Source: an uncultured Alphaproteobacteria bacterium (GTDB taxonomy: Bacteria > Pseudomonadota > Alphaproteobacteria > HIMB59 > GCA-002718135). From it: a stretch of DNA of 64,000 bases. Under the pieces are notes generated by a model. That model did no database searches. It saw only the letters and a list, made by a program, of their open reading frames with translations, and was not told the DNA's origin. Positions within the stretch are counted from its first letter, which is position 1. Every line of letters starts with the position of its first letter. This document shows positions 47,724 to 56,494 of this stretch, in pieces. The translations under genes and the position numbers were made by a program. The stretch covers positions 1-64,000 of the forward strand of contig CACMKZ010000001.1 of the NCBI GenBank assembly GCA_902614375.1. Direction: 5' to 3'.

Positions 47724-48557
47724 GTGAAAAAATTTATAATATATTTATTATCAATTGGTATTTTTGGAGTTGCATCAATTGCAAACTCGCAGACAATAAG
47801 AATTGGTACAGAAGGTGCTTATCCACCATGGAATAATTTAAACTCTGCCGGTGAACTAGAGGGTGCTGAAATAGACTTTGGTAACGAAGCTTGTGAACGA
47901 ATGGGTGTTACATGCGAATGGGTAACTCAAGATTGGGATGGTATAATACCTGCCCTTCTTCAAGGTAAATATGACATTATTATTGCTGGAATGTCTATTA
48001 CCGAAGAAAGAAAAGAAAAAGTTAATTTTACAACTGGATATATGACTGATGGTGCAAGATTTGCTGTTTTAAAAAACAGTGGTTTAGCTAATTTAAATAT
48101 TGCTGGTATGGCTAAAGTTAATCTTAATAATGCAGGAGGAAAAGAACAAGCTGCGATAGGTCAATTAATTGCTGCAATGGATGGTAAAACTGTCTGTGTT
48201 CAATCTTCAACAATTCACCAAAATTTTTTAGAAAAACACATGTCTGGCGCAGTAGATGTAAAACTATATCAAGCGGTTGATGATCATAATTTAGATTTAG
48301 CTGCTGGAAGATGTGATGCAGTTCTAGCTGATGTAGGATCAATTATTGATTTTATGGAATCCGATGGTGGTGTTGATGTTGCATTTACTGGTCCAACTTT
48401 TTCTGGTGGTGTCTTCGGTGATGGTGTCGGCGGAGCAGTTAGAAAAGAAGATACAGATATCTTAGAGATGTGGAATGCTGCAATTGCAGAAATGTCTAAA
48501 GATGGAACTACTGCTGAAATAACTAAAGAGTGGTTTGGCAGAGATATCTCAATGTAA
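47724..48557 (+). CDS. Amino-acid-type ABC transporter substrate-binding protein
   Basis: Periplasmic solute-binding protein of family 3. GTG start with a strong SD. Signal peptide residues 1-22 (cleavage after ANS likely). The mature part begins TIRIGTEGAYPPWNNL and contains EIDFGNEACERMGVTCEWV and GKYDIIIAGMSITEERKEKVNF, the classic SBP family 3 signature; Asp/Arg residues typical of amino acid carboxylate and amine binding are present. 277 aa. No permease or ATPase genes adjoin, so it works with a transporter encoded elsewhere. Followed by an intrinsic terminator. Ligand could be lysine/arginine/ornithine or another amino acid. Confidence 0.92.
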   Translation: MKKFIIYLLSIGIFGVASIANSQTIRIGTEGAYPPWNNLNSAGELEGAEIDFGNEACERMGVTCEWVTQDWDGIIPALLQGKYDIIIAGMSITEERKEKVNFTTGYMTDGARFAVLKNSGLANLNIAGMAKVNLNNAGGKEQAAIGQLIAAMDGKTVCVQSSTIHQNFLEKHMSGAVDVKLYQAVDDHNLDLAAGRCDAVLADVGSIIDFMESDGGVDVAFTGPTFSGGVFGDGVGGAVRKEDTDILEMWNAAIAEMSKDGTTAEITKEWFGRDISM

Positions 48558-48576
48558 ATTAAATATTAATTAATTT

Positions 48577-48604
48577 AAAAGCGGTCTAATGACCGCTTTT
48601 TTTT
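48577..48604 (+). terminator. Intrinsic terminator after the binding-protein gene
   Basis: aaaagcggtc-taat-gaccgctttt with four further Ts: 10-bp stem, 4-nt loop, T-run. The next gene's ATG begins at the base right after the T-run. Confidence 0.93.
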
Positions 48605-49264
48605 ATGACTAAAAATTACCCCTCAAAAGAATATTACAAAAATCTGAACTACTACAAAGATATGCATAAAAATGGCTATCATTTAATAGATGGTAGAAAA
48701 AGAGAGGCAAAAAATGCATATGATGGAAAAAGTACATTAGCATACGCAGAAATAATTAAAAAAATTATAAATAATGAAAATATTTCTAATATGATTGATT
48801 ATGGCTGTGGAAAAGGAAATTTTTATATGAATGATTTCAAGCTTGGAAACAAGCTCATTCCACCTCTTAGTAAATTTTGGAATATTGATATAAAACTTTA
48901 TGATCCGTGTTACGAAAAATATTCAAAATTTGTTAAAGATGAACAATTCGATTTAACAATTTGCATTGATGTTCTAGAGCATGTTCCTGTAACTGATATA
49001 GATTGGATACTAGAAAGATTTTTTGACATATCAAAAAAATTTATTTTTATAAATGTAGCATGTTATGAAGCGATTGCTCTATTACCCGATGGTTCAAATG
49101 CACATATAAATATTCAAAAACCAATCTGGTGGTCAAATAAAATTGAAAAGTTAATAAAAACTAGAAAAGAAGTGAAAGTAATTTGTATATGTACTACTAA
49201 AGATGATGGTAAAATAAAACATATTCCTTTAGAATATGGATGTAAAATCAAAGACTATTTATAA
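48605..49264 (+). CDS. SAM-dependent methyltransferase domain protein
   Basis: Class I methyltransferase-like protein, 219 aa. Motif I is MIDYGCGKGNFYM, and motif IV-like is FDLTICIDVLEHVPVTDIDWIL; the acidic DIKLYDPCYEKY marks the second strand. The segment LPDGSNAHINIQKPIWW is reminiscent of methyltransferases in surface-polysaccharide loci. Substrate unknown. The start has no visible SD and directly follows a terminator T-run, so a promoter overlapping the terminator or a later start would be needed; the sequence upstream of motif I looks genuinely coding. Confidence 0.78.
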   Translation: MTKNYPSKEYYKNLNYYKDMHKNGYHLIDGRKREAKNAYDGKSTLAYAEIIKKIINNENISNMIDYGCGKGNFYMNDFKLGNKLIPPLSKFWNIDIKLYDPCYEKYSKFVKDEQFDLTICIDVLEHVPVTDIDWILERFFDISKKFIFINVACYEAIALLPDGSNAHINIQKPIWWSNKIEKLIKTRKEVKVICICTTKDDGKIKHIPLEYGCKIKDYL

Positions 49265-49546
49265 ATGAATTCACTATTATATTTAATAATTCAAATTATA
49301 AACTTATTTCAGTTTGTTCTTATAGTTTACATAATTTTAACTTGGCTAGTAAGCTTTAATATAATTAATACTGGTAATAGATTTGTTTATAGTATTCTTG
49401 ATGCCTTATACCGATTATGTGAGCCAAGTTTAAATTTTGTAAGAAGATACTTGCCTACTTTTGGTGCAATAGATTTATCTCCAATAGTTGTTTATCTTGG
49501 TTTGTGGTTTATAAAAAGTTTATTAATTGAATATTGGCCTAGATAA
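49265..49546 (+). CDS. YggT family membrane protein
   Basis: 93-aa integral membrane protein with two helices, of the YggT/CCB3 family. The segment LYRLCEPSLNFVRRYLPTFGAIDLSPIVVYLGLWF (ending parts RRYLP and DLSPIVV) is the family signature. YggT proteins have roles in membrane/division organisation in some bacteria. Starts right after the methyltransferase stop and is followed by folD after 2 bp, a frequent alphaproteobacterial arrangement. Confidence 0.92.
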   Translation: MNSLLYLIIQIINLFQFVLIVYIILTWLVSFNIINTGNRFVYSILDALYRLCEPSLNFVRRYLPTFGAIDLSPIVVYLGLWFIKSLLIEYWPR

Positions 49547-49548
49547 TT

Positions 49549-50427
49549 ATGCCACATATATTAGATGGAAAAAAAATAGCACAAAATTTGAAAGATAAAT
49601 TAAAAATTGAAATTGAAAATATAAAAATAAAATCCAATCGTGTACCTGGGCTTGCAGTTATACAAGTAGGAAATGTTGCTGCAAGTAGTGTATATGTAAA
49701 AGCTAAAACAAAAGCTGCAAAAGAAGTTGGAATTAATGTAATTGATCATCACCTGGAAGAATCCACAAATCAAAATGATTTAATCAATTTGATTAATCAA
49801 TTAAACAACAATGATCATGTTAATGGTATTCTTGTCCAACTGCCTTTACCTAAAACCATAAATGAAGAAGTGGTTTTAAATAGTATATCACCTGAAAAAG
49901 ATGCTGATGGATTTCATCCTTTAAATGTTGGTAAACTATCAATAAGCCAAAAGAATGATGAAAGTCTGATGATACCATGTACTCCTTATGGTTGTTTATT
50001 GCTTCTAAGAGAACTTAAAATAAATTTAGCTGGGAAAAATGCTGTTGTAATTGGGAGATCAAATATAGTTGGAAAGCCTATGGCACAATTATTATTAAAA
50101 GAGTCTTGTACTGTTACGACAGTTCATTCAAAAACTATAAATATTGAGAGTATTTGCAAGAGTGCGGATATTTTAATAGTAGCAATTGGTAAACCTGAGT
50201 TTGTAAATAAAGATTGGGTTAAAGAAGGAGCCATTATTATCGATGTTGGTATAAATAGGATCAAAATAAATGAAGAGAAGTCAAAATTAGTAGGTGATGT
50301 TTTGTATAGTGACGTGGAACATAAAGTAAGTGCAATTTCTCCAGTGCCTGGAGGGGTGGGACCGATGACAATTACATGCCTTTTAAGAAACACAACCACA
50401 GCATTCAAATTAAAATTTTTAGACTAA
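49549..50427 (+). CDS. folD: Methylenetetrahydrofolate dehydrogenase/cyclohydrolase
   Basis: Bifunctional one-carbon enzyme interconverting methylene-THF, methenyl-THF and formyl-THF. VGNVAASSVYVKAKTKAAKEVGI holds the catalytic Lys, GILVQLPLPKTINEE and SPEKDADGFHPLNVGKL are substrate motifs, and VIGRSNIVGKPMAQLLL is the NADP site; PVPGGVGPMTITCLL ends it. 292 aa. Converges on the GT9-like gene with a 4-nt overlap. Confidence 0.97.
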   Translation: MPHILDGKKIAQNLKDKLKIEIENIKIKSNRVPGLAVIQVGNVAASSVYVKAKTKAAKEVGINVIDHHLEESTNQNDLINLINQLNNNDHVNGILVQLPLPKTINEEVVLNSISPEKDADGFHPLNVGKLSISQKNDESLMIPCTPYGCLLLLRELKINLAGKNAVVIGRSNIVGKPMAQLLLKESCTVTTVHSKTINIESICKSADILIVAIGKPEFVNKDWVKEGAIIIDVGINRIKINEEKSKLVGDVLYSDVEHKVSAISPVPGGVGPMTITCLLRNTTTAFKLKFLD

Positions 50428-51275
50428 GAATAGCTAATTTTATAAATATGTTCTAAAAAAAGATCGACGGTTATCACTTCTCTTGCTTTAGAACAGTGGT
50501 CACAAAGTTTTAATTTTACTCCACATGGCGATTCTTTGTCTTTGTAATATATATTTTCATGAAAATCATAACCAATTACATCAGGTGATATCCATCCTCC
50601 AAAATATAGAACCGCTTTCTTATTTAATGCTGCTGCCACATGCCCAAAACCTCCTTCAGGACCAACATAAAAATCAACTTCTTCTAATATTGCACAAGCA
50701 AGTCTAAAATCCATTTCTTGGGGTATAAATATTCCGTCAATTTTTTTTGTTTGAGTATGATTTGATTGAATAATCAAATAATCATTCTTTAATTTGTTTA
50801 TTAAACTAATCCAATTCTGAATACCCCAATCTTTGTTTTGATGTTTAAAATTGAATTGTGCATTGTTAATTTTAGTTGATGAAGTTTCAAGAAAAATCAT
50901 ATTCCTAAATTTTTTATTGTTATTTTTATTCCAAAATTCTTTAGCTGCAGAAATAATTTTTTTTGCTTCTATTTTTTCTTGATCTGAAAAAAATATTTCA
51001 CCTGGTGTAGGTTTAAAATTTCTCCAAACAAAATTATTTGGGATACTTTTTTCGTAATCTATATAAGGTCTATTCAATTCATGGAAGTCAATTAGATGGA
51101 TAGGTTTATCATTATCTAAATTTCTACAGTCTGCTATATTTGGATTATTCTCATAAATTGGAGAATGAAATGCATGATTTTTTTCTGCAATACCAATAAC
51201 AATTTGTCTTTCTGGAAACTGTTTTTTAATTTTAGCTGCTAAGGAAGTTACAAGTAAATCATCACCGTAACCCAT
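50424..51275 (-). CDS. Glycosyltransferase family 9-like protein
   Basis: GT-B protein similar to ADP-heptose/LPS transferases. N-terminus MGYGDDLLVTSLAAKIKKQFP matches the GxGDxLL loop, and the C-terminal donor site is YVGPEGGFGHVAAALNKKAVLYFGG. 283 aa. Most GT9 proteins have about eight residues before the GxGD loop (first beta strand); here an in-frame stop two codons upstream excludes a longer start, so the first strand is absent or the family variant begins so. C-terminal cysteines (CGVKLKLCDHC) may bind metal. Lies 6 bp downstream of argG. Confidence 0.75.
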   Translation of the reverse strand: MGYGDDLLVTSLAAKIKKQFPERQIVIGIAEKNHAFHSPIYENNPNIADCRNLDNDKPIHLIDFHELNRPYIDYEKSIPNNFVWRNFKPTPGEIFFSDQEKIEAKKIISAAKEFWNKNNNKKFRNMIFLETSSTKINNAQFNFKHQNKDWGIQNWISLINKLKNDYLIIQSNHTQTKKIDGIFIPQEMDFRLACAILEEVDFYVGPEGGFGHVAAALNKKAVLYFGGWISPDVIGYDFHENIYYKDKESPCGVKLKLCDHCSKAREVITVDLFLEHIYKISYS

Positions 51276-51281
51276 AAAATA

Positions 51282-52469
51282 TTAATTATTTTTACGAAGT
51301 CTTATTGAGTTTATTTTAATAAAACCTTCGGCATCTTTTTGATTATATTCACCAACTTCATCAAAAGAAACTAATGAATTGTCATAAAGAGAGTTACTTG
51401 ATCTTCTACCCAATATAATTACGTTACCTTTAAATACTTTAATTTTGACATCACCGTTAACTTTGTGTGACATTGAATCTATCAATTTCTGCATTGATAC
51501 TCTCTCAGAAGAAAACCAAAAACCATTATAAATTGTTTCAGCATATTTTGGCATCAATTCATCTTTAAGATGAGCTTCGCCTTTATCCAAAGTAATACTC
51601 TCTATTGCTCTTCTTGCATCTAATAAAATCGTTCCACCTGGTGTTTCATAAACTCCTCTGGATTTCATTCCAACAAATCTATTTTCTACAATATCTATTC
51701 TTCCTACTCCGTGATTACCGGCTATAGAATTTAATTTTGTAAGAATTTCGTGAGGTTTTAGTTTCTCTTCATTTATAGAAACTGGATCGCCGTTTTCAAA
51801 TCCAATTATTATAACCTCTGCTTTATTTGGAGTATCTTCAACAGATTTTGTTCTAGAAAAAATATGTTCGGGTGGTTCAAGCCAAGGATCTTCTAGTAAC
51901 TTACCTTCAGATGAAGTATGAAGAAGATTTGCATCTGTACTAAATGGAGGCTCACCCATTTTATCTTTAGGTACTGTTATTTGATTTTTTTCTGCATAAT
52001 CTAATAAATCATTTCTTGATTCAAATTCCCAATCTCGCCAGGGTGCTATAACTTCAATTTTTGGATTATTTGCATAGTATCCAAGTTCAAATCTAACTTG
52101 ATCATTACCCTTGCCAGTAGCTCCATGTGCCACAGCATCTGCTCCTACAATTTTAGCAATTTCAATTTGCCTCTTTGCAATTAAGGGTCTGGCTATAGCT
52201 GTACCTAACAAGTATGTTCCTTCGTAAAGAGCGTTAGCTCTAAACATTGGAAAAACATAATCTTTAACAAATTCTTCTTGTAAATTTTCAATAAATATTT
52301 CTTCGACACCTAAGCTTTTTGCTTTTTTTTCAACTGGTGAAAGTTCCTCTCCTTGACCAATATCTGCTGTGAAAGTAACTACAGGGCATTCATATTTATT
52401 TTGGAGCCACTTGAGAATTACACTTGTATCTAATCCGCCTGAGTAAGCTAAAACAATTTTCTTAGGCAT
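51282..52469 (-). CDS. argG: Argininosuccinate synthase
   Basis: Condenses citrulline and aspartate with ATP in arginine synthesis. PP-loop [16 protein letters not shown] is at the N-terminus, with the conserved [16 protein letters not shown] near residue 115 and [25 protein letters not shown] in the second half (as [12 protein letters not shown] and [10 protein letters not shown]). 395 aa is standard. Directly abuts the IalB-like gene upstream (no spacer). Confidence 0.97.
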   Translation of the reverse strand: MPKKIVLAYSGGLDTSVILKWLQNKYECPVVTFTADIGQGEELSPVEKKAKSLGVEEIFIENLQEEFVKDYVFPMFRANALYEGTYLLGTAIARPLIAKRQIEIAKIVGADAVAHGATGKGNDQVRFELGYYANNPKIEVIAPWRDWEFESRNDLLDYAEKNQITVPKDKMGEPPFSTDANLLHTSSEGKLLEDPWLEPPEHIFSRTKSVEDTPNKAEVIIIGFENGDPVSINEEKLKPHEILTKLNSIAGNHGVGRIDIVENRFVGMKSRGVYETPGGTILLDARRAIESITLDKGEAHLKDELMPKYAETIYNGFWFSSERVSMQKLIDSMSHKVNGDVKIKVFKGNVIILGRRSSNSLYDNSLVSFDEVGEYNQKDAEGFIKINSIRLRKNN

Positions 52470-52943
52470 TTAACAATCGTTTATTAACTGATTATACGCC
52501 GCAGTAAATCCATTAAGAGTATAACTATCATTGGTAATTGTACCTCGTGAAGACTCGCCAGTAACCTTAAGCTCTAATCCTTTTTTCATAGCAAAAATTA
52601 CTTTTGCATCTTCTTCTGTCCAAGCTGCAGTTGGTAAATCCTCAGTTGTATAAAATTTGTACTCTCCATTATCTATATTTATAATAATATCAGAGGGGAC
52701 TTTGTAGCTATAACCAGCCTCTATTTGAACTACGGTCTCTGGATTGCCTATATTTTTATAGACTAAGACATAGAAATCACCTCTTTTTTTATCACTAGGT
52801 AAATCTGTTTCTGTAGCTAAACTACCAATATAACAATACTCATCAGTCTCCTCAAAAGACCATTTACCTACTTCTAAAGCATTAAGACCGCTAGAAAGTG
52901 CTACATATAGCACAAGTAAAAACTTAAGAAAAATTTTCATCAA
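52470..52943 (-). CDS. Invasion-associated locus B (IalB) family protein
   Basis: Secreted protein of the IalB family, common in alphaproteobacteria beyond pathogens. Signal peptide residues 1-22 (cleavage after NAL/A region). Motifs: WSFEETDEYCYIG, KKRGDFYVLVYKNIG, VQIEAGYSYK, and the ending SSRGTITNDSYTLNGFTAAY. Cys in EYCY and the terminal Cys probably form the family disulfide. 157 aa. Role unknown in free-living species, possibly envelope stress. Divergent from the ECF sigma gene across 69 bp. Confidence 0.87.
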   Translation of the reverse strand: MMKIFLKFLLVLYVALSSGLNALEVGKWSFEETDEYCYIGSLATETDLPSDKKRGDFYVLVYKNIGNPETVVQIEAGYSYKVPSDIIINIDNGEYKFYTTEDLPTAAWTEEDAKVIFAMKKGLELKVTGESSRGTITNDSYTLNGFTAAYNQLINDC

Positions 52944-53012
52944 TTACTTCTTTTAGTATATCTTATGCAATTAGTTAAGAGCGTTTAAGCAATGTTGGAA
53001 TCTTTTTAAATT

Positions 53013-53549
53013 ATGGAAAAATCAGACCTAAATAACTTAATGAACAGGATTCAAAAAGACCGCGACGAAATAGCTTTTTCGGAAATCTTTGATTTTTTTG
53101 CCCCTAAAATAAATGCTTATTTTATTCAAAATAGAATCAAAATTGAGAGTTCTGAGGAATTAACACAAGAGGTCTTAAGTACTGTTTGGGTAAAATCAAA
53201 CCTATATGATTCAACAAAATCAGCTCTTTCAACGTGGATATTTACTATTGCAAGAAACAAAAAAATAGACTTTTTAAGGAAAAATTCAAAAATAGATTTC
53301 CAAGAAGAAGATATACGAGAGTTTTTATACCAAGATAGAGAAGTTGACCCAATTGAAGAAAATGAGGCAAAAAAACAAATAGAAAGAATAAATAATGAGC
53401 TCGATGAACAGCAAAAAATAATGATAAAAATGAACTTTTTCGAAAATAAAAGTCATAAAAAAATTGCTGATGAGCTTGAAATTCCTTTGGGGACAGTTAA
53501 ATCTAAAATAAGGCATATTTTAACTAAAATACAGGGATTTTTGAGATGA
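53013..53549 (+). CDS. ECF sigma factor, RpoE/ChrR-system type
   Basis: Group 4 sigma factor, 178 aa. Region 2: ELTQEVLSTVWVKSNLYD and STWIFTIARNKKIDFLRK; region 4: EQQKIMIKMNFFENKSHKKIADELEIPLGTVKSKIRHIL. It overlaps by 4 nt with a ChrR-like anti-sigma gene, the arrangement of the singlet-oxygen (RpoE/ChrR, ECF11) systems of Rhodobacter and Caulobacter. Likely targets are photo-oxidative stress genes, by analogy only. Promoter motifs could not be placed in the 69-bp upstream gap. Confidence 0.92.
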   Translation: MEKSDLNNLMNRIQKDRDEIAFSEIFDFFAPKINAYFIQNRIKIESSEELTQEVLSTVWVKSNLYDSTKSALSTWIFTIARNKKIDFLRKNSKIDFQEEDIREFLYQDREVDPIEENEAKKQIERINNELDEQQKIMIKMNFFENKSHKKIADELEIPLGTVKSKIRHILTKIQGFLR

Positions 53550-54175
53550 ACGGAACAGTAGTAAAAAATCAACTTATCTTTGATTTTGCTTCAGGAATAC
53601 TAGGCCCTGCAAAGTCGCTATTTGCTTCAACATATTTACAATTAAATTCAAATGCTTCTAAAATTAGTAATACATTTGAAAATATGTTGGGTGAAAATCT
53701 TATGGATAACGAGAACATTCATCCTAAAAACTTGAGGTATACAGACTGTATCAATAATGAGAATATTCAATCTGCTTCAAATCCTAAAGATCCTGTAACT
53801 AGTTTCTTTGGTAACCTAAATAATTTAGATTGGAAGCAAGTTTATAAAGGTTTCAAAGAGTATACCGCATCAATTGATGATAAAGACGAACTAAAATTAA
53901 TAAAAATGGACCCTGGAGTTTCTGTGCCACTACACTCACATGGTGGAAAAGAGTATATATTAGTTTTAGAAGGTAGTTTCTGCGATGAATATGGTGAATA
54001 TTCAAAAGGCGATGTTCAAATTAATGACCAAAAGATTAAGCATACTCCAATAGCTTCAAAAGACACAGGCTGTGTATGTTTGAGTATTACTGAAAAAGAT
54101 GTAATATTCTTTGGTAAATATGGATCTTTTTTGAATTTATTTACATTTATCAAATCTTTTTTTAAGCAAAAATAA
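53546..54175 (+). CDS. ChrR-like cupin anti-sigma factor with lost zinc motif
   Basis: 209-aa partner of the ECF sigma factor. N-terminal residues 1-45 resemble the ChrR anti-sigma domain (QLIFDFASGILGP...SLFASTYLQL), but the ZAS zinc motif H-x3-C-x2-C is Y30-x3-N34-x2-A37: all three residues are replaced with spacing kept. The C-terminal cupin keeps its metal ligands H130, H132, E136 (PLHSHGGKE) and H166 (KHTP). If the zinc site is lost, sigma binding must be stabilised differently, or the protein is a partly inactive sensor. Divergent spacer 46-115 contains extra Asn/Ser-rich sequence. Confidence 0.85.
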   Translation: MNGTVVKNQLIFDFASGILGPAKSLFASTYLQLNSNASKISNTFENMLGENLMDNENIHPKNLRYTDCINNENIQSASNPKDPVTSFFGNLNNLDWKQVYKGFKEYTASIDDKDELKLIKMDPGVSVPLHSHGGKEYILVLEGSFCDEYGEYSKGDVQINDQKIKHTPIASKDTGCVCLSITEKDVIFFGKYGSFLNLFTFIKSFFKQK

Positions 54176-54199
54176 ACTCATTATTGTATAACTTCATAC

Positions 54200-55195
54200 G
54201 TGTCTAAATTTCACGTAGATTTTATTAGGGGTAAAAAAGTTGAAAGTACCCATCAAGTTAAAGCGTTAGTTACAAACATTGATGGCAAAATTTTATTATC
54301 TACAAATAATGATAATGAATTTTTTTTTCCTCGATCATCAATTAAAATATTTCAAGCTATTCCTTTTGCAATGTCAAATGCCATAAAAAATTATAAATTA
54401 AACAATAAACATATAGCCTTAGCCTGTGCATCACATAAAGGAGAAAAAATTCATATAAATGAATTAAAAAAATGGATTTCAAAAATTAATTTGAAAACAA
54501 AAAATTTAAAATGTGGTATACATGGACCATTAGATAAAAAAGCTTCTGAAAAAATAATATATTCTAGAAAAAAATTTAACGAATTACATAATAATTGTGC
54601 TGGAAAGCACTTAGCTATGTTAACAAGCTGTTTGGTCAATAATCAGAATATCAATAACTATCTAGATTACAATCACACTCATCAAAAAAATATCAGACAA
54701 GTTTTCAACAAATTTACAGAAACTAAATTATCAAAAAAAAATTTCTCTTTAGATGGATGTAGCGCACCACAATATTCATTTAAAATTAAATCTATATCAA
54801 AGGCATTAAATAATTTAATTAAAAGTTATAAAAACTGTTATGATTATAGCGAAGAAGTCAAAACTTTAATTAATTCAGTTTTAGAAAATCCTGAATTTAT
54901 AGGAGGAACTGAAAGTTTTGATACTAAAGTTATGAAAGCTTCAAAAGGAAAAATATTTTGTAAAAGTGGAGCTGAGGGTGTTTTTTTATTTATTGATATT
55001 CATAATGAAATTAGCGGAGTAGTTAAAATTACTGATGGAAATGAAAGAGCTATTCCAATATCTATACTTAATATATTTAAAAAATTAAAAGTTATGACTA
55101 GAGTAGAGCTAAATAATTTAGAAAAAAAAGAAAAATTTGATCTAAAAAATCATGCAGGTAGAAGTATTGGTCATATCAGCCTTACAATGAAATAA
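54200..55195 (+). CDS. L-asparaginase II family protein
   Basis: Asparaginase of the L-asparaginase II (PF06089-type) group found in alphaproteobacteria, hydrolysing asparagine to aspartate and ammonia. Conserved: the start HVDFIRGKKVESTHQVKA, FPRSSIKIFQAIPF (catalytic Ser region), LACASHKGEKIH, CGIHGPL, NNCAGKHLAMLTSCL, and GGTESFDTKVM. GTG start at 54200. 331 aa. The second part is Lys-rich. Convergent with the DUF3429 gene (14-nt overlap at the ends). Confidence 0.88.
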   Translation: MSKFHVDFIRGKKVESTHQVKALVTNIDGKILLSTNNDNEFFFPRSSIKIFQAIPFAMSNAIKNYKLNNKHIALACASHKGEKIHINELKKWISKINLKTKNLKCGIHGPLDKKASEKIIYSRKKFNELHNNCAGKHLAMLTSCLVNNQNINNYLDYNHTHQKNIRQVFNKFTETKLSKKNFSLDGCSAPQYSFKIKSISKALNNLIKSYKNCYDYSEEVKTLINSVLENPEFIGGTESFDTKVMKASKGKIFCKSGAEGVFLFIDIHNEISGVVKITDGNERAIPISILNIFKKLKVMTRVELNNLEKKEKFDLKNHAGRSIGHISLTMK

Positions 55196-55613
55196 GAAAT
55201 AAAAATATGATAATTAAAACGGTTAAAGGTAGTCTTAGATAGTTAAATGCCTGTTTATTTGATTCGTTTGCAAATAAAATAATATAGTCAAAAAATAACT
55301 GAGTTAACAATAGTAAAATTATTAAAATAAAAATTATTATTAAATTAATGTTAAGAAGACTTAATATAATAATTATAACAGAAAATAAGCTAGGCAAAAA
55401 ACCGTACACAACTATGTGAGTTGGCGGATTATTTTTTAAATTCCAGTTTATTGATCCAATAAAAACAATTATAATTAAACTATAGTAAATAACAAAATTA
55501 AGAAGAACTTCTTCCTCAACTATTAAAAAATAGTATTTATCTAAAAAAGTTAAAACATATGGTATTAATCCTAAATATGAAATTAGAAATTGAAAATTAA
55601 TTTTTTTGGGCAT
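55182..55613 (-). CDS. DUF3429 family membrane protein
   Basis: 143 aa with about five hydrophobic helices and few charges. The family's shape is recognisable: SYLGLIPYVLTFL in helix 1, IVFIGSINWNL in helix 3, VYGFLPSLFSV, and FNYLRLPLTVLIIIFLF at the C-terminus. Function unknown. It converges with the asparaginase gene and is 5 bp divergent from the fructosamine-kinase-like gene. Confidence 0.8.
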   Translation of the reverse strand: MPKKINFQFLISYLGLIPYVLTFLDKYYFLIVEEEVLLNFVIYYSLIIIVFIGSINWNLKNNPPTHIVVYGFLPSLFSVIIIILSLLNINLIIIFILIILLLLTQLFFDYIILFANESNKQAFNYLRLPLTVLIIIFLFLISL

Positions 55614-55618
55614 TTGAT

Positions 55619-56494
55619 ATGATTGAACAAAGTATCATTTTAGAAATTGAAAAACTTTTAGATAATAAAAAAATTATAGATAGCAAGTTATTATCAGACT
55701 CTTTTGGGATTAATTGCTTAAAAATTGTCACAAGTGATAGTAAAGAGTTTATTGTCAAATATTATTACAAAAATAATGATGAATTTAATGCTATAAAATC
55801 TGAGACAGATAACCTTCTTTTTTTTAATAGACAAAAATTTGATCAATTTCCAAGTATTATAAACTATAATGATAATTTATTAATAATGTCATACATAAAT
55901 AATGATGACGATCAACCAAATCAAACTAATGATGATTTATTAAATAGTATAATTTCTCTTCACTCAAATAATAATAAAAATTATGGTTTTAGTTTTGATA
56001 CGCAAATTGGTGGTTTGAAACAGATTAATTCTAGTTCTAAAAATTGGTTAGAGTTTTATAGAGATAAAAGACTGACTTATATATTTGACTTAGTTAATAA
56101 ATATCAACCTATGGATAAAACTATTAACACTAAAATTGATTTATTAATTAAAAAGATGGATAATTTTATTCCCAACAAACCTATATCATCTTTATTACAT
56201 GGTGACTTATGGGAAGGAAATATACTTTTTAAAAATAAAAAGTTTGTAGGATTTATTGATCCAGGATCTTTTTATGGTCATAATGAATTAGAAATATCTT
56301 ATTTGAGGTGGTTTAACCCTAAATTTATTGATGAAAGTTTTTTAGATAAGTATAACGATCACATCAAGATTGATAAATATTACTTAGAATATGAACCAAT
56401 TTATCAATTATATTATTCACTGTTAAATGTTTATTTATGGGATAGAAGGTATATTGAAGATGTGCGTAAATTGCTGAAAAAAATTAAATTATAA
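55619..56494 (+). CDS. Fructosamine kinase family protein
   Basis: Kinase-fold protein (APH/choline-kinase superfamily), 291 aa. The fructosamine-kinase pattern is clear: FDTQIGGLKQINSSSKNWLEFYRDKRL, catalytic LLHGDLWEGNILF, and metal-binding GFIDPGSFYGHNELEISYL. Family members phosphorylate glycated amines, repairing or activating them; bacterial substrates include ribulosamines. Protein is rich in Asn/Asp/Lys. It overlaps asnB by one base (TAATG). Confidence 0.87.
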   Translation: MIEQSIILEIEKLLDNKKIIDSKLLSDSFGINCLKIVTSDSKEFIVKYYYKNNDEFNAIKSETDNLLFFNRQKFDQFPSIINYNDNLLIMSYINNDDDQPNQTNDDLLNSIISLHSNNNKNYGFSFDTQIGGLKQINSSSKNWLEFYRDKRLTYIFDLVNKYQPMDKTINTKIDLLIKKMDNFIPNKPISSLLHGDLWEGNILFKNKKFVGFIDPGSFYGHNELEISYLRWFNPKFIDESFLDKYNDHIKIDKYYLEYEPIYQLYYSLLNVYLWDRRYIEDVRKLLKKIKL

